64,000 nt of DNA from Jiella mangrovi (GTDB taxonomy: Bacteria > Pseudomonadota > Alphaproteobacteria > Rhizobiales > Rhizobiaceae): NCBI RefSeq assembly GCF_017815135.1, contig NZ_JAGJCF010000010.1:62001-126000 (forward strand), written 5' to 3'. Position 1 is the stretch's first letter; each line of letters opens with the position of its first letter. The notes under the pieces are model-generated. The model was not told the DNA's origin. It made no database searches and worked only from the letters and a program-made list of their open reading frames with translations. A program made the position numbers and the translations under genes. Positions 16,548-24,844 of this stretch are shown here, piece after piece.

Positions 16548-17564
16548 TCAATTCAACCGATCGATGCAGAAATCCACGACGCCGAGCATCGCCTCGCGCG
16601 CCGGCGACGGCGGCAGGCTGGCAGCAGCGCCATAGGCGGCTTCGCCATAGGTCCTTGCGCGCCCGATCGTCGCCTCGAGGGCGCCGTGGCGCTGCATCAG
16701 CTCCTTGGCGTGGAGGAGAGCCGCGTCGTCGTTCTGGCCGGTTTCCATCGCAGCCTGCCAGAAGGTCCGTTCTTCCTCGTCGCCCTTCTCATAGGCGAGG
16801 ATCACCGGCAGGGTGATCTTGCCCTCGCGAAAGTCGTCGCCGGTGTTCTTGCCGAGATCGGCGGCGTTGCCGCCATAGTCGAGGACGTCGTCGACGAGCT
16901 GGAAGGCGAGCCCCAGCGAGCGGCCGTATTCGCGCATCGCCCGGCGCTCGGCCTCGCCCTTGCCGGCGATGACCGGGCCGACTTCGGTGGCGGCGGAAAA
17001 CAGCGCGGCGGTCTTGGCGTCGATGACGGCGATGTAATCGGCCTCGCTGGTGGTCATCTTCTTGGCGGCGGCGAGCTGCCAGACCTCACCCTCGGCGATC
17101 ACCGCCGAAGCTGCGGACAGGATCGCCAGAGCATCGAGCGAACCGACCTCGACCATCATCTTGAAGGCCTGGCCGAGAAGGAAATCGCCGACGAGGACGC
17201 TCGCCTGATTGCCCCAGATCGTCCGGGCCGTGCTCTTGCCGCGGCGCATGTCGCTCTCGTCGACGACGTCGTCATGGAGCAGCGTCGCGGTGTGCATGAA
17301 TTCGACGGAGGCGGCGAGCTTGACGTGGTCCTCGCCCGAATAGCCGTGGGCCAGCGCCGAGGCGATGGTCAGCATCGGCCGCAGGCGCTTGCCGCCCGAG
17401 GAGATCAGGTGCTCGGCGATTTCCGGGATCAGTTCGACATTCGAGCCCGCCATCGCCAGGATGAGATCGTTGACGCGCGCCATGTCGTCCTTGCTCAGCG
17501 CGAGTATCGGATCGATCGACCCTCGGGTCTGCCGCTGTGCGGCGCGGATGGCCAAGCTCACCAT
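16548..17564 (-). CDS. ispB: Trans-polyprenyl (octaprenyl/decaprenyl) diphosphate synthase
   Basis: 338 residues. The first aspartate-rich motif is LLHDDVVDESDMRRG and the second is LVDDVLDYGG; GGKRLRP binds the homoallylic substrate. These identify a long-chain all-trans prenyl synthase that makes the ubiquinone side chain by adding isopentenyl units. Chain length (C40 or C50) cannot be read from the sequence by eye. Ubiquinone-10 is usual in this order. GGAG lies 5 nt before the ATG at 17564. Confidence 0.93.
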   Translation of the reverse strand: MVSLAIRAAQRQTRGSIDPILALSKDDMARVNDLILAMAGSNVELIPEIAEHLISSGGKRLRPMLTIASALAHGYSGEDHVKLAASVEFMHTATLLHDDVVDESDMRRGKSTARTIWGNQASVLVGDFLLGQAFKMMVEVGSLDALAILSAASAVIAEGEVWQLAAAKKMTTSEADYIAVIDAKTAALFSAATEVGPVIAGKGEAERRAMREYGRSLGLAFQLVDDVLDYGGNAADLGKNTGDDFREGKITLPVILAYEKGDEEERTFWQAAMETGQNDDAALLHAKELMQRHGALEATIGRARTYGEAAYGAAASLPPSPAREAMLGVVDFCIDRLN

Positions 17565-17903
17565 GCTTCTCCGTTGATTCGAGCACTCAGCGCCGGTTCT
17601 GGTGCGCTGCAATAGGGCCTTGACGCATCGTCCGGCAAGTCCGGTTTCAGCCCGATGCCATCATTGGCGGCCGGACGGTCTTTGAAGGCGAAGATGGCAC
17701 GATCGGGCCACACGTCCATTCGATCCGTTCGGGGCGAAGCAAATGTACCGCCGCAAGCGGCCGTCGCGAAGGGCTCACCGCTTGATGCATATGGTCGCTT
17801 GAGCGCCGTGTCGAAGCATTCGCCCTCGACAAGCGGCGCAGCCACGCCGAAAGATGGCGGGTGTTTCGCCCGGCCCGGCGAAGACGAGCGGGAGAATATT
17901 TCC
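17565..17903. other. Divergent promoter region, no gene
   Basis: 339 bp between ispB and the DUF2007 gene, which are transcribed outward. It must hold both promoters. I see no convincing -35/-10 pair or repeat. Confidence 0.5.
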
Positions 17904-18131
17904 ATGAAGGAACTCATGCGGTCCAATGATGCGGTTCTCATATCCTTCGTTGACGCGTTGCTCAACGACGCGGACATCCCGCATTTCGTCGCCGATTCGC
18001 ATATGAGTATCCTCGACGGCTCGATCGGCGTCCTGCCGCGCCGGGTTCTGGTCGATCCCGACCACGTCGACCAGGCGCGCCGGATCCTGCGCGATGCCGA
18101 TCTCGGCCACGAACTGCCCGAGGCCAGCTGA
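17904..18131 (+). CDS. DUF2007-family small protein
   Basis: 75 residues. The fold signature is LMRSNDAVLISFVDALLNDADIPHFVADSHMS followed by LPRRVLVDPDHVDQARRIL, a PII-like alpha/beta unit that Pfam calls DUF2007 (putative signal-transducing protein). The ligand is unknown. GGGAG lies about 10 nt before the ATG. A methyltransferase gene starts 43 bp later in the same direction; in rhizobia these two are often together. Confidence 0.88.
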   Translation: MKELMRSNDAVLISFVDALLNDADIPHFVADSHMSILDGSIGVLPRRVLVDPDHVDQARRILRDADLGHELPEAS

Positions 18132-18174
18132 AGCGGTGGAACGTTCGGACGCCGAGACGGAGAGGCTGGCAGGA

Positions 18175-19008
18175 ATGAGCGAAACGCCGGCAACGAAAGC
18201 CGAGGCGGTCGCGCCGGTCACAGCTCGGATCGACGGCCGGCCGGTGCGGCTCGACGCCTTTTATGACGGGGCTTTCGCCGTTTTCCAGCCGCAGGGCTGG
18301 GGTTACCGGTCCGGGCTCGATGCGCTTCTTCTGGCCGCCTGCGTTCCCCATGAAAGGGCCGGCCGCATCGCTGATCTCGGCGCCGGGTCGGGCGTCGTCG
18401 GCTTTGCCGCGGCCCACCGCGCGCCCGGCGCCGCGGTGATGCTCGCCGAGGCCGAGCCGGTGATGGTCGAACTCTGCCGCAGTTCGATCGACCAGCCGCA
18501 AAACCTGAAGCTTTCATCGCGTCTGTCAGTTGCGACGATCGACATCGGCGCGCCGCGAAAGATCCGGGAGGCCGCCGGCCTTCCCGATTCGGCCTTCGAC
18601 CTCGTCCTCACCAATCCGCCCTTTCACCCGGCCAATCATCGCCGGACGCCCGATCCGGTGCGCGACCGCGCGTTGTTCGCTTCCGCCGACATGACGCTCG
18701 ATCGATGGGTTGCCGTTGCGGCCGCACTCCTTGCTCCGGGGGGACGGCTGGTGACGGTGTTGCGGGGCGATCTCCTCGCCGGCGCGCTGAAAGCGCTGAG
18801 GGGAGGGCTCGGCGGGCTGACGATCCTGCCCGTCCACACCAAGGAAGGCGCCCCCGCCGAGCGGGTCGTGATCGCTGCGAAGAAGGGCTCACGGGCGCCT
18901 TTGAAGCTGCTTGCCGGCATCGTCCTCAATGACGCGGCCGGCCGTCCGACGGCACTCTGTCAGGATATTTCCAAGGGCACCGCGACGCTCGATCTCGCGC
19001 GCAGCTGA
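18175..19008 (+). CDS. TrmN6-like class I SAM-dependent methyltransferase
   Basis: 277 residues. Motif I is IADLGAGSGVVGFAAA, followed by the acidic AEAEPVMVELCRSS, and the catalytic motif is LVLTNPPFHP (N-P-P-F), found in N6-adenine and guanine methylases of nucleic acids. The start region (FQPQGWGYRSGLDALLLAA) matches the TrmN6/YfiC family, which modifies A37 of tRNA-Val in E. coli. The exact substrate here is inferred. GAGAGG precedes the ATG at 18175. Confidence 0.85.
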   Translation: MSETPATKAEAVAPVTARIDGRPVRLDAFYDGAFAVFQPQGWGYRSGLDALLLAACVPHERAGRIADLGAGSGVVGFAAAHRAPGAAVMLAEAEPVMVELCRSSIDQPQNLKLSSRLSVATIDIGAPRKIREAAGLPDSAFDLVLTNPPFHPANHRRTPDPVRDRALFASADMTLDRWVAVAAALLAPGGRLVTVLRGDLLAGALKALRGGLGGLTILPVHTKEGAPAERVVIAAKKGSRAPLKLLAGIVLNDAAGRPTALCQDISKGTATLDLARS

Positions 19009-19112
19009 GCGGCGTTCGGTCGCAACCCGGGCGCTCTGCCGGCAGCCGGCGTTTGCGAAGGCCCGGCGAGTGCTTAGATGGATGGGACCTATCGTCGAAC
19101 CCAACCGAAGGC

Positions 19113-19988
19113 ATGGCCTTGCGAAACCTCTTCAAGAAACTCGTCCCGAAACGCTTCCGCAAGGAGGGCGTGACAATTCCGGTCGTCAGGCTTTCCGGCA
19201 TGATCGCCGCCTCCAGCTCGCCGCTTCGGCAGGGTCTTTCCATCGCCACTGCCGCGCCGCTTCTCGAAAAGGCCTTCGGCGAGAAGAGCGCGCCGGCCGT
19301 CGCCATCGTTGTCAATTCGCCGGGCGGCTCGCCCGTCCAGTCGCGGCTGATCTTCAAGCGGATCCGCGATCTCGCGGCGGAGAAGGAAAAGACCGTTCTC
19401 GTCTTTGTCGAGGACGTGGCGGCGTCCGGCGGCTACATGATCGCCTGTGCGGGCGACGAGATCATCGCCGATCCCTCCTCGATCGTCGGCTCGATCGGCG
19501 TGGTTTCCGGCTCCTTTGGCTTCGTCGAGGCGATCGCCAAGCTCGGGATCGAGCGCCGCGTCCACACGGCCGGCCAGAACAAGGCGACGCTCGATCCGTT
19601 CCAGCCCGAGAAACCCGAGGACGTCGCCCATCTGAAATCGCTGCAGCTCGAGGTGCACGACACCTTCATCGATCTCGTCAAATCCCGCCGTGGCGCAAAG
19701 CTCAAGGAAGACGACCAGATGTTCTCCGGCCTGTTCTGGTCCGGCAAGCGAGGCCTCGACCTCGGGCTCGTCGACAGCCTGGGTGATCTGCGCGAGACAC
19801 TGCGTTCGCGCTATGGCGAGAACGTCCGGATCGATCTCGTCTCACAGGGCCGCTCGCTTTTCGGCCGCAAGCCGAAGGGGATCACCGCCGGCTTCGAGCC
19901 GGATCTCGCCGGCATCGGCGCCGGCTTCGCCGATCGGGTGGTCTCGATCGCCGAGGAGCGGGCGCTCTGGGGCAGATACGGGCTCTGA
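19113..19988 (+). CDS. S49-family serine protease (SppA/SohB type)
   Basis: 291 residues, single-domain S49. The motifs VNSPGGSPVQS, VEDVAASGGYMIACAGDEI (nucleophile Ser105) and QNKATLDPF (general base Lys157) form the Ser-Lys dyad. There is no obvious membrane helix, in contrast to E. coli SppA and SohB. It may digest cleaved signal peptides or membrane protein fragments. It follows the methyltransferase gene by about 100 bp in the same direction and may share its transcript. Confidence 0.9.
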   Translation: MALRNLFKKLVPKRFRKEGVTIPVVRLSGMIAASSSPLRQGLSIATAAPLLEKAFGEKSAPAVAIVVNSPGGSPVQSRLIFKRIRDLAAEKEKTVLVFVEDVAASGGYMIACAGDEIIADPSSIVGSIGVVSGSFGFVEAIAKLGIERRVHTAGQNKATLDPFQPEKPEDVAHLKSLQLEVHDTFIDLVKSRRGAKLKEDDQMFSGLFWSGKRGLDLGLVDSLGDLRETLRSRYGENVRIDLVSQGRSLFGRKPKGITAGFEPDLAGIGAGFADRVVSIAEERALWGRYGL

Positions 19989-20104
19989 CGAGTTGGGCGC
20001 AAGATCTGCAGTGGAGCAGCCTGCGCCGCAGATGGTGAATTGCCGCAACCGGTCCGAGAGCGCATAATGATCGATGAAGGTGCTTTTCGGAGATGATGGA
20101 AGCG

Positions 20105-20287
20105 ATGCCCCAGCTCATTCTTCTGGGCCTCGTCAGTGCAGCCGCCTGGCTCGGCTACAAGCAGATGGCGAAGGATGCCGAGAAAGTGTCCGAACGCAAT
20201 CGGCAGTCGGAGGCGGAGGTGCGCAACGGCGCACAGGGCACGCTCGTGCGCGGGCCGGACGGCATTTATCGTGTCCGAAAGGACTGA
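20105..20287 (+). CDS. Small single-span membrane protein
   Basis: 60 residues: a hydrophobic helix (PQLILLGLVSAAAWLGY) then a basic, coiled-coil-like stretch and the conserved-looking ending GTLVRGPDGIYRVRKD. Comparable short proteins occur in many Hyphomicrobiales, with no assigned function. In-frame ATGs at 20093 and 20096 are alternatives; I chose 20105 because a GGAAG lies just upstream and homologues begin MPxLxLL as I remember them. Confidence 0.7.
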   Translation: MPQLILLGLVSAAAWLGYKQMAKDAEKVSERNRQSEAEVRNGAQGTLVRGPDGIYRVRKD

Positions 20288-20421
20288 GGGTTTCCTGAAG
20301 CTGCCTTGCCTGGTAGCCGCCCACCCGTAGCCGCCTGCACAAACAGCAGGGACAATAGGGGAACATGACGGTTCGCCTTGGGATTGCTCTTCCCGGATAT
20401 TGAAACCCCCGGAGTTGAGCA

Positions 20422-21591
20422 ATGAAAGCTATTACCTGGCACGGCAAGCACGACATGCGCTGCGAGACCGTTCCCGATCCAAAGATCGAGGATGGGCGCG
20501 ACGTCATCATCAAGATGACGGCCTGCGCGATCTGCGGCTCGGACCTGCATTTTTACGACGGCTTCATGCCCGGCATGGAATCGGGCGACATCGTCGGCCA
20601 TGAATTCATGGGCGAGGTGATCGAGACTGGCCGCGATACCACGAAACTGAAGGTCGGCGACCGCGTGGTCGTGCCCTTTACCATCGTCTGCGGCGAATGC
20701 GACCAGTGCAAGCGCGGCAATTTTTCCGTTTGCGAGCGGTCCAACCGCAATGCCGAGATGGCGGCAAAGATGTTCGGCCACCCAACTGCCGGCCTGTACG
20801 GCTATTCGCATCTGACCGGTGGCTATTCCGGCGGACAGGCTGAGTATGTCCGAGTGCCCTATGCCGATGTCGGCCCGGTGAAGATCCCGGACGGACTGTC
20901 GGACGAGGAGGTGCTGTTCCTCGGCGACATCCTGCCGACGGGTTGGCAGGGCGCCAAGAACTGCGACATCAAGCCGACCGACACGGTCGCCATCTGGGGT
21001 GCCGGCCCGGTCGGCCTGTTTGCCCTGCAAAGCGCCATTATTCAGGGAGCGAGGCAGGTCGTCATGATCGATGAAGTGCCCGAGCGCCTCGCGATTGCCC
21101 AGCGGATGGGCGCGATCACCATCGACTTTCAGAACGAGAGCACGGTCGAGCGGCTAAATGAGTTGACCGGCGGCAAGGGGCCGGACGCCTGCATCGACTG
21201 TGTCGGCATGGAGGCCCATTCAGGCTACGAGGCCGAGCATCTTTACGACCGTGCCAAGCAGATGATCATGGCCGAGACCGACCGGCCGCATGTGCTGCGC
21301 GAGATGATCTATGTCTGCCGTCCGGGCGGAGTCATCTCGGTGCCGGGCGTCTATGGCGGCCTGGTCGACAAGATCCCCTTCGGTGCGGCGATGAACAAGT
21401 CGCTGACCTTCAGGATGGGACAGACCCATGTCAACAAATGGGCGGACGATCTCCTCGGCCGTATCCAGGAAGGCCAGTTCGACACGACCTCATTCATCAG
21501 CCATCGCGGCACGCTGGAGGACGGGCCGGAGCTCTACAAGACTTTCCGGGACAAGACTGACAACTGCACCAAGGTAGTGCTGACGGCCTGA
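20422..21591 (+). CDS. Zinc-dependent alcohol dehydrogenase (formaldehyde dehydrogenase-like)
   Basis: 389 residues, medium-chain dehydrogenase. Catalytic zinc ligands are probably Cys38 (CAICGSD) and His60-Glu61 (GHEF); structural zinc ligands are in CGECDQCKRGNFSVC. The NAD-binding turn is WGAGPVGLFALQSA. The insert with RPHVLREMIYVCRPGG and length near 390 point to the subgroup that includes glutathione-independent formaldehyde dehydrogenases and threonine dehydrogenase-like proteins. The substrate is not certain. A strong terminator follows. Confidence 0.88.
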   Translation: MKAITWHGKHDMRCETVPDPKIEDGRDVIIKMTACAICGSDLHFYDGFMPGMESGDIVGHEFMGEVIETGRDTTKLKVGDRVVVPFTIVCGECDQCKRGNFSVCERSNRNAEMAAKMFGHPTAGLYGYSHLTGGYSGGQAEYVRVPYADVGPVKIPDGLSDEEVLFLGDILPTGWQGAKNCDIKPTDTVAIWGAGPVGLFALQSAIIQGARQVVMIDEVPERLAIAQRMGAITIDFQNESTVERLNELTGGKGPDACIDCVGMEAHSGYEAEHLYDRAKQMIMAETDRPHVLREMIYVCRPGGVISVPGVYGGLVDKIPFGAAMNKSLTFRMGQTHVNKWADDLLGRIQEGQFDTTSFISHRGTLEDGPELYKTFRDKTDNCTKVVLTA

Positions 21592-21621
21592 TCCGTCGAA
21601 GCTCATCGATTGCAGGCAAAA

Positions 21622-21664
21622 AAGCGGCGGATGCCCCACGTGTCCATCCGCCGCTTCGGTTTTT
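21622..21664. terminator. Bidirectional terminator between the dehydrogenase and hxlR-type gene
   Basis: A perfect 12-bp stem (AAGCGGCGGATG / CATCCGCCGCTT) with an 11-nt loop is flanked by AAAAA on the left and CGGTTTTT on the right, so it can end both convergent transcripts. Confidence 0.9.
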
Positions 21665-21673
21665 CACTACGAT

Positions 21674-22105
21674 CTACTCGGCCGCGAACGTCTGATCGCC
21701 CCTCATCGCGGCGATCTTCGGCATCGCCGTCTCGATCCATTCGGCCAGCGCCGTCACCCGCTCCGATGCCTCCTGGCCGAGCGGCGTCAGGCTGTATTCG
21801 ACATGGGGCGGCACGACGTCGCGGGCGACACGGTCGATCATTCCATCCGCTTCCAGCCATTGCAGTGTCTGGGCCAGCATCCGTTCGCTGATGCCGCCGA
21901 TGGCGCGGCGCAGCTCGCTGAAACGGTGAGTGCCCGTACCCAGAACCATCAGCACCAGGACGCCCCACCGGCTGGTGACATGTTTCAGCACCTCTCGGGA
22001 GGGGCAGGCTGCGGCAAGGACGTCGCCACGCATCAGGCGCTCGGCCAGCGGCCCGTCGCTCGCAGCGTGAGCAGTTGGCGGTCGGTACTGGACAGGGCGG
22101 GACAT
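21674..22105 (-). CDS. HxlR-family winged-helix transcriptional regulator
   Basis: 143 residues. The HxlR core is visible: CPSREVLKHVTSRWGVLVLMVL, then HRFSELRRAIGGISERMLAQTLQWLEADGMIDR and VEYSLTPLGQEAS. A cysteine (CPSRE) lies at the start of the domain, a position where some family members sense quinones or electrophiles. ATG 22105 has GAAGG 9 nt upstream; TTG 22120 is less likely. It is divergent from qorB, so it probably represses that gene and itself. Confidence 0.92.
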   Translation of the reverse strand: MSRPVQYRPPTAHAASDGPLAERLMRGDVLAAACPSREVLKHVTSRWGVLVLMVLGTGTHRFSELRRAIGGISERMLAQTLQWLEADGMIDRVARDVVPPHVEYSLTPLGQEASERVTALAEWIETAMPKIAAMRGDQTFAAE

Positions 22106-22120
22106 CCGGAAAGCCTTCAA

Positions 22121-22175
22121 GGAAAAAATTGACGCTTACAGAAATGTACGTACTTACGAAAAATTAGCAAGGCGA
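22121..22175. promoter_or_regulatory. Shared divergent control region with candidate HxlR operator
   Basis: Between the two divergent genes lies an AT-rich stretch with TTACAGAAATGTACGTACTTAC, in which GTACGTAC (22146-22153) is a perfect palindrome and flanking TTAC/GTA elements repeat. HxlR/QorR-type regulators bind short GTA/TAC palindromes. No other palindrome of this kind is seen between the genes. The binding is inferred. Confidence 0.4.
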
Positions 22176-22213
22176 CTATCTCGGCTCGATCGTCAACGAA
22201 GGAGATCGATCCC

Positions 22214-23059
22214 ATGACCCTCGCAATCACCGGCGTCACTGGCCAGCTCGGCCGTCTGGTCGTCGCCGCCCTGAAAAAGAACGGTGTGTCAGAGCCGATC
22301 GTCGGCATCGCTCGCTCGCCGGAAAAGGCCGCCGACCTCCCGGTCGAGGTGCGCGCCGGCGATTACGGCGACAAGGAAGCGCTTGAGGCAGCCCTTGCGG
22401 GCGTCGACACCCTGCTCCTGATCTCGTCGAGTGAAGTCGGCAGCCGCGTCGCGCAGCATCGCAATGTGATCGAGGCGGCCAAGGCCGCCGGCGTCAAACG
22501 CATCGCCTATACCAGCATCCTCCATGCCGACACCTCGCCCCTGGGCCTGGCCGAGGAACACCGCGCGACGGAGGCTTTGATCCGGGAATCCGGCATGGCC
22601 TACACCTTGCTCAGAAACGGCTGGTACACCGAGAACTATGCCGCCTCGATCCCCGGGGCTCTTCAGGCGGGTGCTTTTGTCGGAAGTGCCGGCGAGGGCC
22701 GGATCGCCTCGGCGGCGCGGGCCGACTATGCCGAGGCCGCTGCCGCCGTCCTCGCCGGCCCGGGCCACGACGATGCGGTCTACGAGCTGGCGGGTGAGGG
22801 CGCCTATACGCTCAGCGAATTTGCCGCGGAGATCTCCCGCCGAGCCGGCCGCGAAATCCCCTATCGCGACCTGCCCCAGGCCGATTATGCGGCGCTGCTC
22901 GTCTCGGTCGGGCTGCCGGAGCCCCTCGCCGCGATGCTCGCCGACAGCGATGCCGGCGCGGCGAAGGGCGGCCTTTACGGCAACGAGCCCGACCTCGCGC
23001 GGCTGATCGGCCGGCCGACGACACCGATGGCCAAGGTCGTCGAAGCGGCGATGGCCTGA
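22214..23059 (+). CDS. qorB: NAD(P)H:quinone oxidoreductase, QorB (YtfG) type
   Basis: 281 residues. The Rossmann start is AITGVTGQLGRLVVAALKK. Long stretches match E. coli QorB as I remember it: LLLISSSEVGSR, QHRNVIEAAKAAGVKRIAYTS, LHADTSPLGLAEEH, YTLLRNGWYTENY. The enzyme reduces quinones with NADPH. GGAG is well placed before the ATG. The divergent hxlR-type neighbour is its likely regulator, a pairing known from qorB loci. Confidence 0.92.
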   Translation: MTLAITGVTGQLGRLVVAALKKNGVSEPIVGIARSPEKAADLPVEVRAGDYGDKEALEAALAGVDTLLLISSSEVGSRVAQHRNVIEAAKAAGVKRIAYTSILHADTSPLGLAEEHRATEALIRESGMAYTLLRNGWYTENYAASIPGALQAGAFVGSAGEGRIASAARADYAEAAAAVLAGPGHDDAVYELAGEGAYTLSEFAAEISRRAGREIPYRDLPQADYAALLVSVGLPEPLAAMLADSDAGAAKGGLYGNEPDLARLIGRPTTPMAKVVEAAMA

Positions 23060-23156
23060 CGCGGCCAGCCGAAGACATCGCTGGAAACAAGGCGGCGGCG
23101 GCAGAAATGCCGCTGCCGGCCGGTAATGACGCAGCGGATTTCGTCGATCGGCATTG

Positions 23157-24068
23157 TCAGGGCCTGCCTCGAAGCCTCGCCAGAACAGGCTCGAGCAAAC
23201 CGGCCGACGTGATCAGAGCGACGCCGCCAAACTCGCGCAAGCCGAACGGCTCTCTTGCCCAGATGGCAGCCGTCACGGTGCCGGCGCTGATCTCCGTCAT
23301 GAACAGGATCGCCAGAAGGCCCGGGCTGAGAACGGTCGCGCCCCACATGATCGCGAAGGCCGGGGGAATGACGAGGACGAGGACGACCGGAACGATCCAC
23401 GGCAGGACCGCGCGGATCGACTGCCAATCGGGAAAATGCGTTGATCCTTCGAGAGGCAGCGCGGTCAGGGCAAGCGCCGCGACGCTTCCCCAGATGAAGT
23501 AGGACAGAGCGAAATCGATGCCGTTGCCGCCTTCGTCCGACTTCATCCAGACCGCGGCGATGGCCCAGACGACACCAGATGCCAGGCCCATGAAGTCGCC
23601 GGGTCCGAGCGTGACGGCAAATCCCGTGTCGACCTTCAGAATCAGGAGGAGGCCGATCAACCCCAGGCCGATCGTGCCCCAGCGCGCCCCGGTGATCGCC
23701 TCGCCGATCACGATCCGCGCCAGGAGCGTGCTCCACAGCGGCGTCAGATAATAGAAGAGCAAGGCCCGGACGACATCCGTGAAGACGAGCGAAGCCGCAT
23801 AGAGGACCAGCGCGGAGCCGGCGAACATGCCGGCGAGATGCAGCGACCATCCGCCCGCCATCAGCCGGCGCCGACGCCACAGGATGATCGGCGCCACGAG
23901 GATTGTCGGCAGGAGATAGAACAGGACGATCGCCCAGACGCCCGCGATCCCGTTCTGATCGAGGGCTCTCAGCGGAATCCAGAAGCTCCCCCAGACGAGG
24001 CCTGACAGGGCGACGGCCAGCATCGCCAGATGTTCGGTGCCGGATCTTGTCACGAAGGGCAGCTCCAC
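23157..24068 (-). CDS. EamA-family (DMT) transporter
   Basis: 303 residues with about ten membrane helices in two EamA halves. The sequence begins LAMLAVALSGLVWGSFWIPLRALDQNG, continues with LVFTDVVRALLFYYLTPLWSTLLARIVIGE, and has a second half GLASGVVWAIAAVWMKSDEGG. The residues LTPLWSTLLA...GE correspond to the EamA sequence P-x-x-x-x-x-x-x-E. The transported compound is unknown. It is divergent from an Ada-type DNA-alkylation regulator, which may control it. Confidence 0.87.
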   Translation of the reverse strand: MELPFVTRSGTEHLAMLAVALSGLVWGSFWIPLRALDQNGIAGVWAIVLFYLLPTILVAPIILWRRRRLMAGGWSLHLAGMFAGSALVLYAASLVFTDVVRALLFYYLTPLWSTLLARIVIGEAITGARWGTIGLGLIGLLLILKVDTGFAVTLGPGDFMGLASGVVWAIAAVWMKSDEGGNGIDFALSYFIWGSVAALALTALPLEGSTHFPDWQSIRAVLPWIVPVVLVLVIPPAFAIMWGATVLSPGLLAILFMTEISAGTVTAAIWAREPFGLREFGGVALITSAGLLEPVLARLRGRP

Positions 24069-24192
24069 GGATCGTCACGCAACGCGGTTCGGTTCGTCTG
24101 TTCGCATGGATGGGCCCCGCAAGCTGGCGGTTTTCGGACCTTGAAATCGATCGGGTTTCGACAAGCCGGCAGTGATCGGATAGCCATGTGCC

Positions 24193-24771
24193 ATGCTGGA
24201 TTTTCAGACCTGCGAGGCAGCGAGGCTTTCGCGCGATCCAAGGTTCGACGGGGTGTTCTTCGTCGGCGTCAAGACGTCGAAGATCTACTGCCGCACCGTA
24301 TGTCCGGTCCGGCAGCCCTTGGCGAAGAATGTCGTCTATCTGCCGACGGCGTCGGCGGCCGAGGCCAAAGGCTTTCGGCCCTGCCGAAGATGCCGGCCGG
24401 AAACGGCGCCCCGATCTGCCGCCTGGAACGGCACTATGTCGACCGTCGCGCGCGCCCTGAAGCTGATCGAGGAGGGGGCGCTGAACGAGGCGGGTGTCGC
24501 GGCGTTCGCGGAGCGGCTCGGCATCGGCGAGCGGCATCTGTCGCGGCTGTTTGCCCGGCATGTGGGGGCAACGCCGCTTCAGGCGGCCAGAAACTCGCGC
24601 CTCAAACAGGCCAAGCGGCTGTTGGACGAAAGCGACCTGAAGATCGCCGAGATCGCCTTTCAGGCCGGGTTCGGCAGCGTTCGCCAGTTCAACGCGACTT
24701 TTGCGGCAAAATACCGTTGCTCGCCATCGAGGTACCGGAAGGAGCGCGGCAACGGGTCTCGCACGGGCTGA
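24193..24771 (+). CDS. Ada-like zinc-binding / AraC-type regulator of alkylation response, truncated form
   Basis: 192 residues. The Ada N-domain has its four zinc cysteines: Cys33, Cys37 (YCRTVCPVR), Cys64 and Cys67 (CRRCRPE); Cys33 is the equivalent of the methyl-accepting Cys38 of E. coli Ada. An AraC HTH follows (about 90-185: RHLSRLFARHVGATPLQAARNSR, QAGFGSVRQFNATF). The protein ends there: neither the AlkA glycosylase nor the Ogt domain that often follows is present. It resembles AdaA of Bacillus. It likely senses methyl phosphotriesters in DNA and activates transcription. Confidence 0.87.
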   Translation: MLDFQTCEAARLSRDPRFDGVFFVGVKTSKIYCRTVCPVRQPLAKNVVYLPTASAAEAKGFRPCRRCRPETAPRSAAWNGTMSTVARALKLIEEGALNEAGVAAFAERLGIGERHLSRLFARHVGATPLQAARNSRLKQAKRLLDESDLKIAEIAFQAGFGSVRQFNATFAAKYRCSPSRYRKERGNGSRTG

Positions 24772-24844
24772 GAACGCTATGAGCAATCGTCCGTCGATGG
24801 TGACGGGCTTTTTGCAAAGCCGCCAAAGCTGCTATGGCAGGCGC

